Origin: an uncultured Ruminococcus sp.
GTDB lineage: Bacteria > Bacillota > Clostridia > Oscillospirales > Acutalibacteraceae
Assembly: GCA_902776375.1 (NCBI GenBank)
Contig: CACYPV010000021.1
Coordinates: 6,294 to 42,753 of the forward strand
DNA length: 36,460 bases
Direction: 5' to 3'
Position 1 is the first letter of the stretch. The number at the start of each line of letters is the position of its first letter. Under the pieces are notes generated by a model. That model ran no database searches. It had not been told where the DNA came from and saw only the letters and a program-made list of their open reading frames with translations. This document shows, in pieces, positions 1-8,331 of the stretch. The position numbers were made by a program, and so were the translations under genes.

Positions 1-286
1 CCCTTGTGGGGAAGGTGGGCAATTCGCTTTGCGAATTGGTCGGATGAGGGTATATTGCCGCAAGGCAATACTCACCGCCCTGTCGCCTTCGGCGAATCCG
101 TAGCCGGACGGCAACCCTTTTGTCGCTGACGCGACATTTCCCCTTGAAAGGGGAATCACCCTCATCCGTCACGCCGCCTTTTTTGTTTAGCTCAAAGGAA
201 ACACTCTGCTGTTAGGCAACCGCCGTTTATAGGAAACCTCCGTGCTCAGGCGTCGCGACACCTTCCCCACAAGGGGGAAGGCTTTC
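1..286. repeat. Repeat element with facing CCTTCCCC hairpin ends, copy A (left end cut by window)
   Basis: This is an intergenic element of about 290 bases. It matches 4775-5069 almost base for base across most of its length, including the shared blocks around AATTCGCTTTGC, CGGACGGCAACCC and TCACGCCGCCTTTTTTG. The right end (259-286) is a hairpin of CCTTCCCC and GGGGGAAGG followed by CTTTC. The left end is the inverted counterpart, so the element has terminal inverted repeats; about ten bases of the left end lie before the window. It contains several small hairpins and no credible gene. Open frames at 187-461 on the minus strand are repeat-derived. Confidence 0.8.
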
Positions 287-310
287 GCACAGCTAAGCGT
301 ATCTGCCCCA

Positions 311-376
311 CATTGGGGGATTCTTCGACTTCGCTCAGAATGACAGCGTGCGGCAACGGCAATGCACAAACGTTTC
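311..376. repeat. Repeat mosaic: TTCTTCGACTTCGCTCAG block plus GGCAACGGC...AACGTTTC core
   Basis: The first block (about 311-345) reappears inverted at 4717-4750. The second block (about 350-376, GCGGCAACGGCAA then CACAAACGTTTCT) reappears at 5222-5250 and inverted at about 12486-12515. In each place the second block lies next to a heptamer array. No gene is visible. Confidence 0.7.
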
Positions 377-404
377 TGACAAATGCAATGGTTTGGTTAA
401 CGAC

Positions 405-477
405 GTAGGGGCGCACCCATGTGTGCGCCCGCAGGATAATGCGACGTTTTCGGGCGGACACGCGGGTCCGCCCCTAC
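405..477. repeat. Paired-hairpin element bounded by GTAGGGG and CCCCTAC
   Basis: Two hairpins lie 21 bases apart: GGGCGCAC/GTGCGCCC (409-416 with 423-430) and GGGCGGAC/GTCCGCCC (452-459 with 466-473). The outer ends are GTAGGGG (405-411) and CCCCTAC (471-477), an inverted pair. The same architecture with unrelated stem sequences occurs at 28514-28595. Confidence 0.75.
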
Positions 478-483
478 ACCGAA

Positions 484-518
484 CCTAATACCTAATACCT
501 AATACCTAGTACCTAATC
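484..518. repeat. Heptamer tandem array, unit CCTAATA (5 units)
   Basis: Five consecutive 7-base units (CCTAATA three times, then CCTAGTA and CCTAATC) follow the paired hairpins. The same heptamer on the opposite strand forms the array at 12445-12479. Confidence 0.85.
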
Positions 519-571
519 CAGCTTCCAGCCTCTGTCATCTCGATTTTCAATGATAAAATTCCAAAACCCCC

Positions 572-615
572 TTGACATTCACTGTACTATAGTGTACTAT
601 TATAGTATAGTACAC
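572..615 (+). promoter_or_regulatory. Promoter with 24-base palindromic operator for the GntR/ABC operon
   Basis: A -35 box TTGACA (572-577) is followed after 17 bases by TACTAT (595-600). A palindrome with perfect 8-base arms, GTGTACTA (592-599) and TAGTACAC (608-615), covers the -10 region, and further GTACTA/TAGTAC half sites lie on both sides (584-590, 618-625). The position suits a repressor that blocks RNA polymerase. The YtrA-type GntR protein encoded at 1049-1441 is the obvious candidate (inference). Confidence 0.8.
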
Positions 616-641
616 AGTAGTACACTTATGGCGGTGATGAA

Positions 642-1052
642 ATGAAAACGTCGATCGGGAATTTTTTCAAGGTGAATATTTACCGCGTTGTGTTGCTCAT
701 TTTCATGCTGGGCGCGGGCGGGTTTATGTTGACGCATTTAGGGAATAGTATTATTGAATTGATCGAGCTTTCAAAACAACATTATTATGATATAATAGAC
801 TATTCGTTTGCCGGCTCGGTTCAATATTTCGTTTTGGTTATGATACTGTATTCGATTATGATGTGCAACATCATAGTGCCTGTGGTTTTCACTGTGGTTT
901 TCCTGATAAATAACAAAGCTGAACCGTATTTCAAGCCTACGGCAGCGGAAGTAACCGGACGCATTTTTGTAACGCTGTTCAAGATGATTTTATACGGTTT
1001 AGGTTCGGGATTCTTTTTTATACTTTTACGATTTACGGAGATAATAAAATGA
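642..1052 (+). CDS. Small membrane protein, first gene of GntR/ABC operon
   Basis: This 136-residue protein has three hydrophobic segments (about residues 14-35, 59-89 and 107-130), with a short polar loop between the first two, and no recognised enzyme motif. It starts at an ATG preceded by GGTGATGA. Its stop codon overlaps the next start in an ATGA junction (1049-1052), so it is translationally coupled to the GntR regulator and belongs to the same transcript. I do not recognise the family. The context suggests an accessory membrane component or a target of the ABC system downstream. Being the first gene after the operator, it should be derepressed together with the transporter. Confidence 0.75.
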   Translation: MKTSIGNFFKVNIYRVVLLIFMLGAGGFMLTHLGNSIIELIELSKQHYYDIIDYSFAGSVQYFVLVMILYSIMMCNIIVPVVFTVVFLINNKAEPYFKPTAAEVTGRIFVTLFKMILYGLGSGFFFILLRFTEIIK

Positions 1053-1441
1053 TTTTAATAAACACCGCGTCGGGCATTCCGATCTATGAACAGCTTATCC
1101 AAAATGTAACGCGGCTTGTCGAAGCGGGCGTGCTTAAGCCCCACGACAGGCTGCCGTCGGTGCGCGCGCTGGCTGCCGAGCTTGGCGTGAACCCCAACAC
1201 CGTCGCAAAGGCGTACCGCGAGCTGGAGGCGCGCGGCGTGACCTACTCATCCGCGGGCAAGGGCTGCTTTATAAGCGACGAGCCGCAAAGCGAGAACGCT
1301 GACAGCGCGATACTGCGGCAGTTCGACGAGGTCTGCCAAAGCGCGCTTGCACAGGGAATAAGCGAGGACGAGCTGCAAAAACGGCTGCGCGGCATTTTCA
1401 AGGGAGGCAAAGACAATGATCGAAATAAAAAACCTGACTAA
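1049..1441 (+). CDS. GntR-family transcriptional regulator, YtrA-type
   Basis: The protein is 130 residues long. It has a GntR winged helix-turn-helix at about residues 8-75 (GIPIYEQL at the start, then LPSVRALAAELGVNPNTV, then the wing near GVTYSSAGKG). The effector part is only a short helical tail of about 50 residues, which is typical of the YtrA subfamily of short dimeric repressors. It overlaps both neighbours: 4 bases with the upstream gene and 26 bases with the ATPase. YtrA-type regulators commonly repress their own operon encoding ABC transporters. The palindrome at 592-615 fits such a site, so autoregulation induced by cell-envelope stress or a drug is likely; the inducer cannot be read from the sequence. 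Confidence 0.9.
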   Translation: MILINTASGIPIYEQLIQNVTRLVEAGVLKPHDRLPSVRALAAELGVNPNTVAKAYRELEARGVTYSSAGKGCFISDEPQSENADSAILRQFDEVCQSALAQGISEDELQKRLRGIFKGGKDNDRNKKPD

Positions 1442-2315
1442 GCGATACGACGACGTGACCGCGCTCAAAGGCATCGACCTGAGCGTAGCGGACGGCACGG
1501 TGCTTGGGCTGATAGGCACCAACGGCGGCGGCAAGTCCACCCTGCTGCGGCTGCTCGCGGGAGTGCTGCGCCCCGACGGGGGCACGCTGACCATAGACGG
1601 CAAGCGACCTTTCAACGCTCCCGAGGTAAAAAGCCAATGCTTTTTTGTGCCGGACTTTCCGTACTTTTACGATGACAGCACGCTCAAAAGCGCCGCGGCG
1701 CTGTACCGCAGCATCTATCACGGCTGGAGCGACGAGGAATACGAGCGCTGCCTTAAAGCCTTTCCGCTCGACCGCAAAAAGCGGATAATCAACATGTCAA
1801 AGGGAATGCAGCGGCAGGCGGCGCTGATAATCGCGCTGGCGACCCGCCCGAGGTATTTGTTCCTTGACGAGATATTCGACGGGCTTGACGCCGTGATGCG
1901 CCTAAAGCTGAAAAAGCTGCTTGCCGAACGCATCGCGGACAGCGGCATGACGGTCATCATAGCCTCGCACACCCTGCGCGAGCTCGACGACCTGTGCGAC
2001 CGTGTCTGCCTGCTGCACAAGGGCGAGCTGCTCTTGGAGCGCGGGCTCGACGAGCTGACCGGAGCTTACCGCCGTGTGCAGCTCGGATTTGCCGAGGCTC
2101 CCGAAAGCGACGGCTTCCTTGCGGAGCTGCCCGTCGTGAGCTGTCGGCGCAGCGGAAATATATACAACCTGACCCTCAAGGGCGGCGAGGAGGACTTCAT
2201 GCCCATAATTCAGGCGATCTCCCCGGCTTACATTTCGGTGACGCCGCTGACCCTTGAAGACGTATTTATAAGTGAAATGGAGGCGGCGGGCTATGACGCG
2301 CACGATATCGATTAA
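1416..2315 (+). CDS. ABC transporter ATP-binding protein
   Basis: This 299-residue protein is a complete nucleotide-binding subunit. Walker A is GTNGGGKS (residues 34-41). The signature motif is MSKGMQRQ (127-134), a degenerate form of LSGGQ common in bacitracin- and lantibiotic-type exporters. Walker B is YLFLDE (147-152), followed by a D-loop GLD, and the switch histidine lies in IIASH (185). The C-terminal 80 residues form the extra domain usual in BcrA/YtrB-like subunits. It is nested in an operon with a YtrA-type regulator and overlaps the permease gene. The likely role is to power export, or envelope-protecting movement, of a hydrophobic compound or peptide at the cytoplasmic membrane. 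The substrate is unknown. Confidence 0.92.
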   Translation: MIEIKNLTKRYDDVTALKGIDLSVADGTVLGLIGTNGGGKSTLLRLLAGVLRPDGGTLTIDGKRPFNAPEVKSQCFFVPDFPYFYDDSTLKSAAALYRSIYHGWSDEEYERCLKAFPLDRKKRIINMSKGMQRQAALIIALATRPRYLFLDEIFDGLDAVMRLKLKKLLAERIADSGMTVIIASHTLRELDDLCDRVCLLHKGELLLERGLDELTGAYRRVQLGFAEAPESDGFLAELPVVSCRRSGNIYNLTLKGGEEDFMPIIQAISPAYISVTPLTLEDVFISEMEAAGYDAHDID

Positions 2316-4293
2316 GCAAACACTCAAACAATCTCTCGCGGTCGCGCGGCACGACCTGAAAAAATGCCGTTTGCCGCTGATAATCTTCGCGGTCGTCGCG
2401 ACGTTCTTCACCACGGCGGTGCTTTCGCTGGCGCTCGTGAACAAGGAGAGCCGCCTGCAAAGCCTGCTCTCGTTCAGCCGCGAGTCGTCTATGGAGCGCT
2501 TCGGCTCGGTCACCACTCTGCTGGTTTTCCTGCTGACAAGCGTGTTCGCACTGATCTACTGCTTCATAACCTTCTCGTACCTGCACGACAAGCGCAAGGC
2601 AGACAGGTCGATGCCCATGCCCATAAGGGCAGAGGCGCTGTTTTTGACCAAAGCCGTGACTGTTCTGCTACTGACTGTCATCCCATCATTATTCTTTGTG
2701 GGAATTATAAATATTATATCCTCAGTTTCCGACACAGCTTTGGGAGCTAACACCGTCAACTTCTTATGGCAGATACCGCTCGGAGCGCTCGCCTGCATAT
2801 CTTTCTACGCGCTGATGGCAGTTTGCAGCGGCACCAAGGCTAACGCTGCGCTGACCTATCTCGCGATCTGCTTCTCCTACACCATTGCGGCATTTTACGT
2901 CAAGGGCATGGTCGATTCGTTCTTCTTAGGCGTGCCGACCAACATCGGGGGCACGCACTTCCTGATGAAGGCGCTCAATCCCTTCGCGGCTTACGACGGC
3001 AACAACGTGGTCTACTGGCTGATTTTTTCCGCTGTCTGTATTGCGCTCAGTCTGGTTCTGCTCCGCTTCCGCAAGGCTGAGCGCGCGCAGACCTCCTTCG
3101 CCTATCGCCTGCCCTGCTATGCTGTAGAGGCGCTTGTCACCTTTATAGCGGGCATGTTCATGGGCGTGCTGTTCGGCTCCAACAATGTCACGGGCAACGC
3201 CTTTTGGGGCTTCGTGTTCGGCTTTGCGCTGGGCGGAGCTACGGTGTTCACTGTGGCGCACGCCATACTTTTCAGGGGCTTTAGGGGTATCCTTAAAAGT
3301 CTTGTCTGCTTCGGCGGCGCGGTCGCCGCGGGCATTATTCTTGCCGCCGTCTGCTGCTTCGCCTCATCGGGTTACGTGAGCAGTCTGCCGGAGGAGAGCG
3401 ACGTCAAAAGCGCGGGCTTCATTGAGTTCACCGACGAAATGCTCCGCTCCCCCGGCTTCTCAAATGTGACCGCGACAATCAGCGATTCCGCCGAGGATTT
3501 CACGGACAGCGCGACGATAAAGGATATACGCGCATTGCATGACACTATAATCAATTTTGCCGAAAAGCGCAGCGACGCTTCTAAATTCAGCGGAGTTGCT
3601 CAAACAGGGCTGACCGATATGCTCAGCTCCGTTTTGGGACAGTCGAGCACGCATTACAGCTTTGCTTATAAGCTGAACGACGGCAGCACGACCTCGAGAT
3701 ACTACGATTACTCCGCCATAGTTTTCTCGTATATGCTGGAGCCGGTAAGCGACGAAAGCCGCTACAACGAAGATTATCCCGCCGCTGCCCTTTATACCGA
3801 GGACATAACCAAAAAGCCCGAATACATCAAAAAGTACAGCCCGCTGTTCTGGATGAGCGCTGACGACCTTGATTCGATAATGATAAATTATTCGACCGTT
3901 GAATCGATAGGTTATCCACCCGATGATGTATTCTTTATCGAGAACAAGGGCGAAGGCAAAGCCGACCTGCAAAAGGTGCTCGAAGCACTAAGGGCGGACG
4001 CCGAGGAACACGGGGTGAATGATCCCTACAGCAACGACGATCCGATGATCACGCTGATAACGCGTGACAGTAACAGCGTCGGCAGCGGCTCCACCGTCAT
4101 GTCACAGACCGTCCTTTCACGGATGGGCGGCAGCTCCCTTTTTGGTTTTGACTTGACCTTCGGCATCCCCTCGTCTTACACGCGCACCATCGACGCGCTG
4201 AAGGAGACAGGCGTCCTGACCGAAAACGCCAAGCCCGACGCTTCATCAAAATACCTGTACGACCCGTTCTACGGTACGGAAGATATATACTGA
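2293..4293 (+). CDS. ABC transporter permease, large, with extracellular domain
   Basis: The start was placed at ATG 2293 because GGAGG (2279-2283) lies nine bases upstream; a GTG at 2272 in frame has no such site. This gives 666 residues. The N-terminal half holds about eight hydrophobic segments (residues about 27-50, 75-100, 120-145, 160-180, 195-215, 245-265, 285-305 and 310-365). It is followed by a polar region of about 290 residues with no membrane segment, probably outside the cell. The organisation recalls ABC-2-type permeases of the YtrC/BceB kind, but no single family is certain. It overlaps the ATPase gene by 23 bases, so the two are coupled and should form one transporter. The very large extracytoplasmic part could bind a substrate or sense it. 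Confidence 0.82.
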   Translation: MTRTISIKQTLKQSLAVARHDLKKCRLPLIIFAVVATFFTTAVLSLALVNKESRLQSLLSFSRESSMERFGSVTTLLVFLLTSVFALIYCFITFSYLHDKRKADRSMPMPIRAEALFLTKAVTVLLLTVIPSLFFVGIINIISSVSDTALGANTVNFLWQIPLGALACISFYALMAVCSGTKANAALTYLAICFSYTIAAFYVKGMVDSFFLGVPTNIGGTHFLMKALNPFAAYDGNNVVYWLIFSAVCIALSLVLLRFRKAERAQTSFAYRLPCYAVEALVTFIAGMFMGVLFGSNNVTGNAFWGFVFGFALGGATVFTVAHAILFRGFRGILKSLVCFGGAVAAGIILAAVCCFASSGYVSSLPEESDVKSAGFIEFTDEMLRSPGFSNVTATISDSAEDFTDSATIKDIRALHDTIINFAEKRSDASKFSGVAQTGLTDMLSSVLGQSSTHYSFAYKLNDGSTTSRYYDYSAIVFSYMLEPVSDESRYNEDYPAAALYTEDITKKPEYIKKYSPLFWMSADDLDSIMINYSTVESIGYPPDDVFFIENKGEGKADLQKVLEALRADAEEHGVNDPYSNDDPMITLITRDSNSVGSGSTVMSQTVLSRMGGSSLFGFDLTFGIPSSYTRTIDALKETGVLTENAKPDASSKYLYDPFYGTEDIY

Positions 4294-4310
4294 TACGAAG
4301 GGGTGGTTAT

Positions 4311-4682
4311 ATGATAAACCGTTCGCCTGTTCCTAGTATCATCTCGTTGGTTTGCGGTTGTATTGGCATATTCTTCGGTATGCTTGCTTTGATCTATGCA
4401 GTCATGGGCGGTATGGAATACAACTCATATTACGTGATGATAATGGATGATGAAGTATATGAGTCTTGCTATAAAGCCTGTCTGTTTTTCTCATCCGTCA
4501 CCGCGGCACTCGAGGCAGCGGCTGTTACGCTCGGCTTAATCGGGATCATTCGGCAGCGCAGAGTGCTCGGCTGCGCAATAGCAGGACTTACGATCGGCTG
4601 TGTGGTATTGGCGCCTGCCATAATGGGAATAATAAACGCTGTCGGTATCCTTAGCACACACGACCCGTTTTTATACAGGTAA
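4311..4682 (+). CDS. Small membrane protein, DUF4190-like
   Basis: This 123-residue protein has hydrophobic segments at about residues 8-30, 55-80 and 85-113. The arrangement resembles small DUF4190-type membrane proteins (SIISLVCGCIGIFFG at the start, then GLIGIIRQRRVLGCAIAGL), in which glycine-rich helices surround a short basic turn. It begins 17 bases after the permease stop and has a strong AGGGGTGG site, so it is probably the last gene of the operon. No catalytic motif is visible and the function is unknown. Confidence 0.75.
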   Translation: MINRSPVPSIISLVCGCIGIFFGMLALIYAVMGGMEYNSYYVMIMDDEVYESCYKACLFFSSVTAALEAAAVTLGLIGIIRQRRVLGCAIAGLTIGCVVLAPAIMGIINAVGILSTHDPFLYR

Positions 4683-4774
4683 CTCCGTTGCTGAAAAAGA
4701 ATAGCCTACCCCTGCTGTCATTCTGAGCGGAGTCGAAGAATCCCCCAATGCAAGACAGAAACGTTTAGCTATGC

Positions 4775-5069
4775 GAAAGCCTTCCCCCTTGCGGGGAAGG
4801 TGGGCAATTCGCTTTGCAAATTGGTCGGATGAGGGTAATCGCCGAAGGCGACAGGGCGGCGAACAATTGCCTTGCGGCAAATCCGTAGCCGGACGGCAAC
4901 CCTTTTGTCGCTGACGCGACATTTCCCCTGTCAGGGGAATCACCCTCATCCGTCACGCCGCCTTTTTTGTTAGGCAATAAGGAAACACTCTGCTATCAGG
5001 CAACCGCCGTTAATAGGAACCCTCAACGCTCAGGCGTCGCAACACCTTCCCCACAAGGGGAAGGCTTTC
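4775..5069. repeat. Repeat element with facing CCTTCCCC hairpin ends, copy B (complete)
   Basis: This is a complete copy of the element at 1-286. Its ends, GAAAGCCTTCCCC...GGGGAAGG (4775-4801) and CCTTCCCC...GGGGAAGGCTTTC (5045-5069), are inverted repeats of each other, and each end is itself a hairpin. Relative to copy A, an internal stretch (about 4832-4880) is rearranged: the small hairpins built on GCCGAAGGCGAC and TTGCCTTGCGGCAA appear in a different order. No coding capacity is evident. It could be a MITE-like element, but no matching transposase is in the window. Confidence 0.8.
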
Positions 5070-5092
5070 TTTTGAGCGACGTTTAGTCCATT

Positions 5093-5286
5093 GCCGAGGG
5101 GGCCCGTAGCCGGGCGGCAACCCTTTTGTCGCTTGTGCGACATTTCCCCTTGAAAGGGGAATCACCTTCGACTAAATCGCTGAACGCGATTTTGCCTCCG
5201 GCACCGCTCAGGATGACAGCTGGCGGCAACGGCAAAACACCAACGTTTCTGCTAATATATCTAGCCTCTAGCATCTAGCATCTACA
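5093..5286. repeat. Repeat fragments, AACGTTTC core and heptamer array (unit ATCTAGC)
   Basis: A fragment at about 5101-5165 repeats the internal CGTAGCC...CGGCAACCCTTTTGTCGC block of the element next to it. The block GGCGGCAACGGCAA...CCAACGTTTCTG (5222-5251) follows, and then four 7-base units (ATCTAGC, CTCTAGC, ATCTAGC, ATCTACA) at 5259-5286. The order matches 350-518, with another heptamer. Confidence 0.75.
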
Positions 5287-5289
5287 ACA

Positions 5290-5322
5290 AAAGCGTTCTG
5301 CCGAACAACAGCAGAACGCTTT
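5290..5322 (-). terminator. Intrinsic terminator of pyk-aroK
   Basis: A perfect 12-base stem, AAAGCGTTCTGC (5290-5301) and GCAGAACGCTTT (5311-5322), lies just after the shikimate kinase stop codon. On the minus strand it ends in TTTTGTTG, and on the plus strand in TTTTTC, so it may work both ways. Confidence 0.85.
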
Positions 5323-5325
5323 TTC

Positions 5326-5820
5326 TTATAACATACTAATAACTTTATCCACCGTGTCCTCAATGCCGTCGGTGGCTTCGACCTTCACCGTCAAATCTGC
5401 CCAACGCTCGTAAAGCGGCTTGCGCTCGCGGTAAACGTCGGCAAGGGTTTGGTTGGGGTGAAAGACTATGCCGCGCGTTTTTATGTTGGTGACGCGGCGC
5501 TCGATCTCCTCAAACGGCACGTCGATATACACCACCGTGCCGAGCGTTTTGAGGTGGCGCATAGCCTTGTCGCTGATCACCATTGAGCCGCCCGTGGCTA
5601 TCACGGTGTTCTCGGCGCGCAGCCGGCTTCCGACCTCTTCCTCCAAGGCGAGAAAAGCTTCAAGCCCGTCCTCGTCCAAAATGCGCTGCAACGGCTTTTT
5701 AGCCCTGTGGCTAATCAGCAGGTCGACGTCCGTAAACAGGCAGCCCAGAGCCTTTGCCAGCAGCACGCCCACGGTGCTTTTGCCGGAACCGGGCATACCG
5801 ATCAATACGATATCATCCAT
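5326..5820 (-). CDS. Shikimate kinase-like protein (divergent substrate site)
   Basis: A P-loop kinase of 164 residues, the usual length of shikimate kinase, which phosphorylates shikimate with ATP in chorismate synthesis. Walker A is GMPGSGKST (8-16), a DxD motif lies at 31-33, and the C-terminal RxxPLY motif is present (R133-Y137). Three substrate-site features deviate. The arginine expected in the FRxxE motif is leucine (L57), the GGG loop reads GGS (77-79), and the lid carries TRGIVFHPNQT instead of RPLL. The start was placed at ATG 5820, two bases after the pyk stop; a TTG at 5829 would add three residues. Neither has a ribosome site, so coupling to pyk is likely. It may be AroK or a paralogue with another substrate. 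Confidence 0.8.
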   Translation of the reverse strand: MDDIVLIGMPGSGKSTVGVLLAKALGCLFTDVDLLISHRAKKPLQRILDEDGLEAFLALEEEVGSRLRAENTVIATGGSMVISDKAMRHLKTLGTVVYIDVPFEEIERRVTNIKTRGIVFHPNQTLADVYRERKPLYERWADLTVKVEATDGIEDTVDKVISML

Positions 5821-5821
5821 A

Positions 5822-7264
<1,443 letters not shown>

Positions 7265-7305
7265 ATTAACGCTCCTTTCGGTCATATAATAATCCGATTG
7301 TGATT

Positions 7306-7334
7306 ATTATACATTATTTTCCCATAAATTGCAA
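7306..7334 (-). promoter_or_regulatory. Promoter of pyk
   Basis: On the minus strand, TTGCAA (7334-7329) and TATAAT (7311-7306) are separated by 17 bases, giving a good sigma-A promoter about 40 bases before the pyk start. Confidence 0.75.
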
Positions 7335-7350
7335 TTGCTTTTGATATATT

Positions 7351-8328
7351 TCATCTTCTCCCGGTATTGATCCCCAGGATCACAAATACTACGCACAACA
7401 TGATGATCGCGCCGGACAGCGCCAGACCCACATAGGGCATGTCGAGCGTCTGATATTTAGCGTCGATGAAGTATTTTATGACGTTGTTTTTTTCAACGAC
7501 CTGATTGACAAGATTCACCGCGTACATAACGCCTATACAGCCCGCCGCGTAGAACAGCGAAGCGGTTATCCCGATAGCCGCCGCGCCTATGCGTCTGCGC
7601 AAAAGCACCAGCGCGATAAACACGATGTAAAGCACAAGCCCCGCAAGGAACACGCACGACACCGCGAACGCCGCTGTTCTGCCTTTGGAGTACCCGTCCT
7701 CTATTTTCGCTTTGACCTCGGTATAATCCGATGAGATCGAGGACAGCATATTGTCAACAAGGCTGCCGTCGTAATTCAATTCCGGGTCGCCGGTGATAAA
7801 GGTGTAGATATCCTCGTTTTGATAGAATTTTCCGGCAAGCTCTATCAAATCGAGCTCATCGTTCGAGGGGCTACTCATGGACATATTCTCTAAGCTAAAG
7901 CTGAATGTCGACAGATCGGCGACCTCGTACTCGTACGATACCCACCCGAAAAACGGGATGATGAATTGAAATATCGACAGAAACGCCGTTAAAAACGCGG
8001 TGATGACAAAGGGCAGCCTGCTGCGGTAAACGCGGTCGCTCTCTATCTGCCTTGCGCTTCTGCCGCGCCTTATCGTCACATGCGCGCCCTCGCCCCTCAC
8101 TTCTACCCTGCGGGGCATATCAGCCGACCCGCGCGGCGCGTATTCCCCGGGGAACACCTCGTTGGGGCTTGCCGCCTTTGCGCGGTTGGGGTCGTGCATA
8201 TCGGGACGAATTGTATTCTGCTTGTATAAAAGCTTTTTAAGAGGATTCGCGGGAACCAGAGGTTCGCCGCAGGCACTGCAAAATCTCGAGTCCTTGTCGT
8301 TGATTTCGCCGCATTCTCTACACTTCAT
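7351..8328 (-). CDS. Zinc-ribbon membrane protein
   Basis: This 325-residue protein opens with a zinc ribbon: CRECG (C3, C6) and CSACG (C17, C20). A polar linker of about 95 residues rich in basic residues follows, then hydrophobic segments at about 130-153, 221-250, 255-276 and 300-321. A polar domain of about 65 residues sits between the first and second segments, probably outside. The layout of zinc ribbon, linker and four membrane helices is shared with the paralogue cluster at 21058-24552, although this protein is longer. It starts with a GAGG site and lies 3 bases from the DUF218 gene stop, so the two form an operon. The function is unknown; a scaffold or sensor is a guess. Confidence 0.85.
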   Translation of the reverse strand: MKCRECGEINDKDSRFCSACGEPLVPANPLKKLLYKQNTIRPDMHDPNRAKAASPNEVFPGEYAPRGSADMPRRVEVRGEGAHVTIRRGRSARQIESDRVYRSRLPFVITAFLTAFLSIFQFIIPFFGWVSYEYEVADLSTFSFSLENMSMSSPSNDELDLIELAGKFYQNEDIYTFITGDPELNYDGSLVDNMLSSISSDYTEVKAKIEDGYSKGRTAAFAVSCVFLAGLVLYIVFIALVLLRRRIGAAAIGITASLFYAAGCIGVMYAVNLVNQVVEKNNVIKYFIDAKYQTLDMPYVGLALSGAIIMLCVVFVILGINTGRR

Positions 8329-8331
8329 ATA

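Noticed and set aside
187-461. Short minus-strand frames in the left repeat region
   Set aside because: They consist of repeat DNA that recurs at 4717-5275 with different frames, so coding is unlikely.
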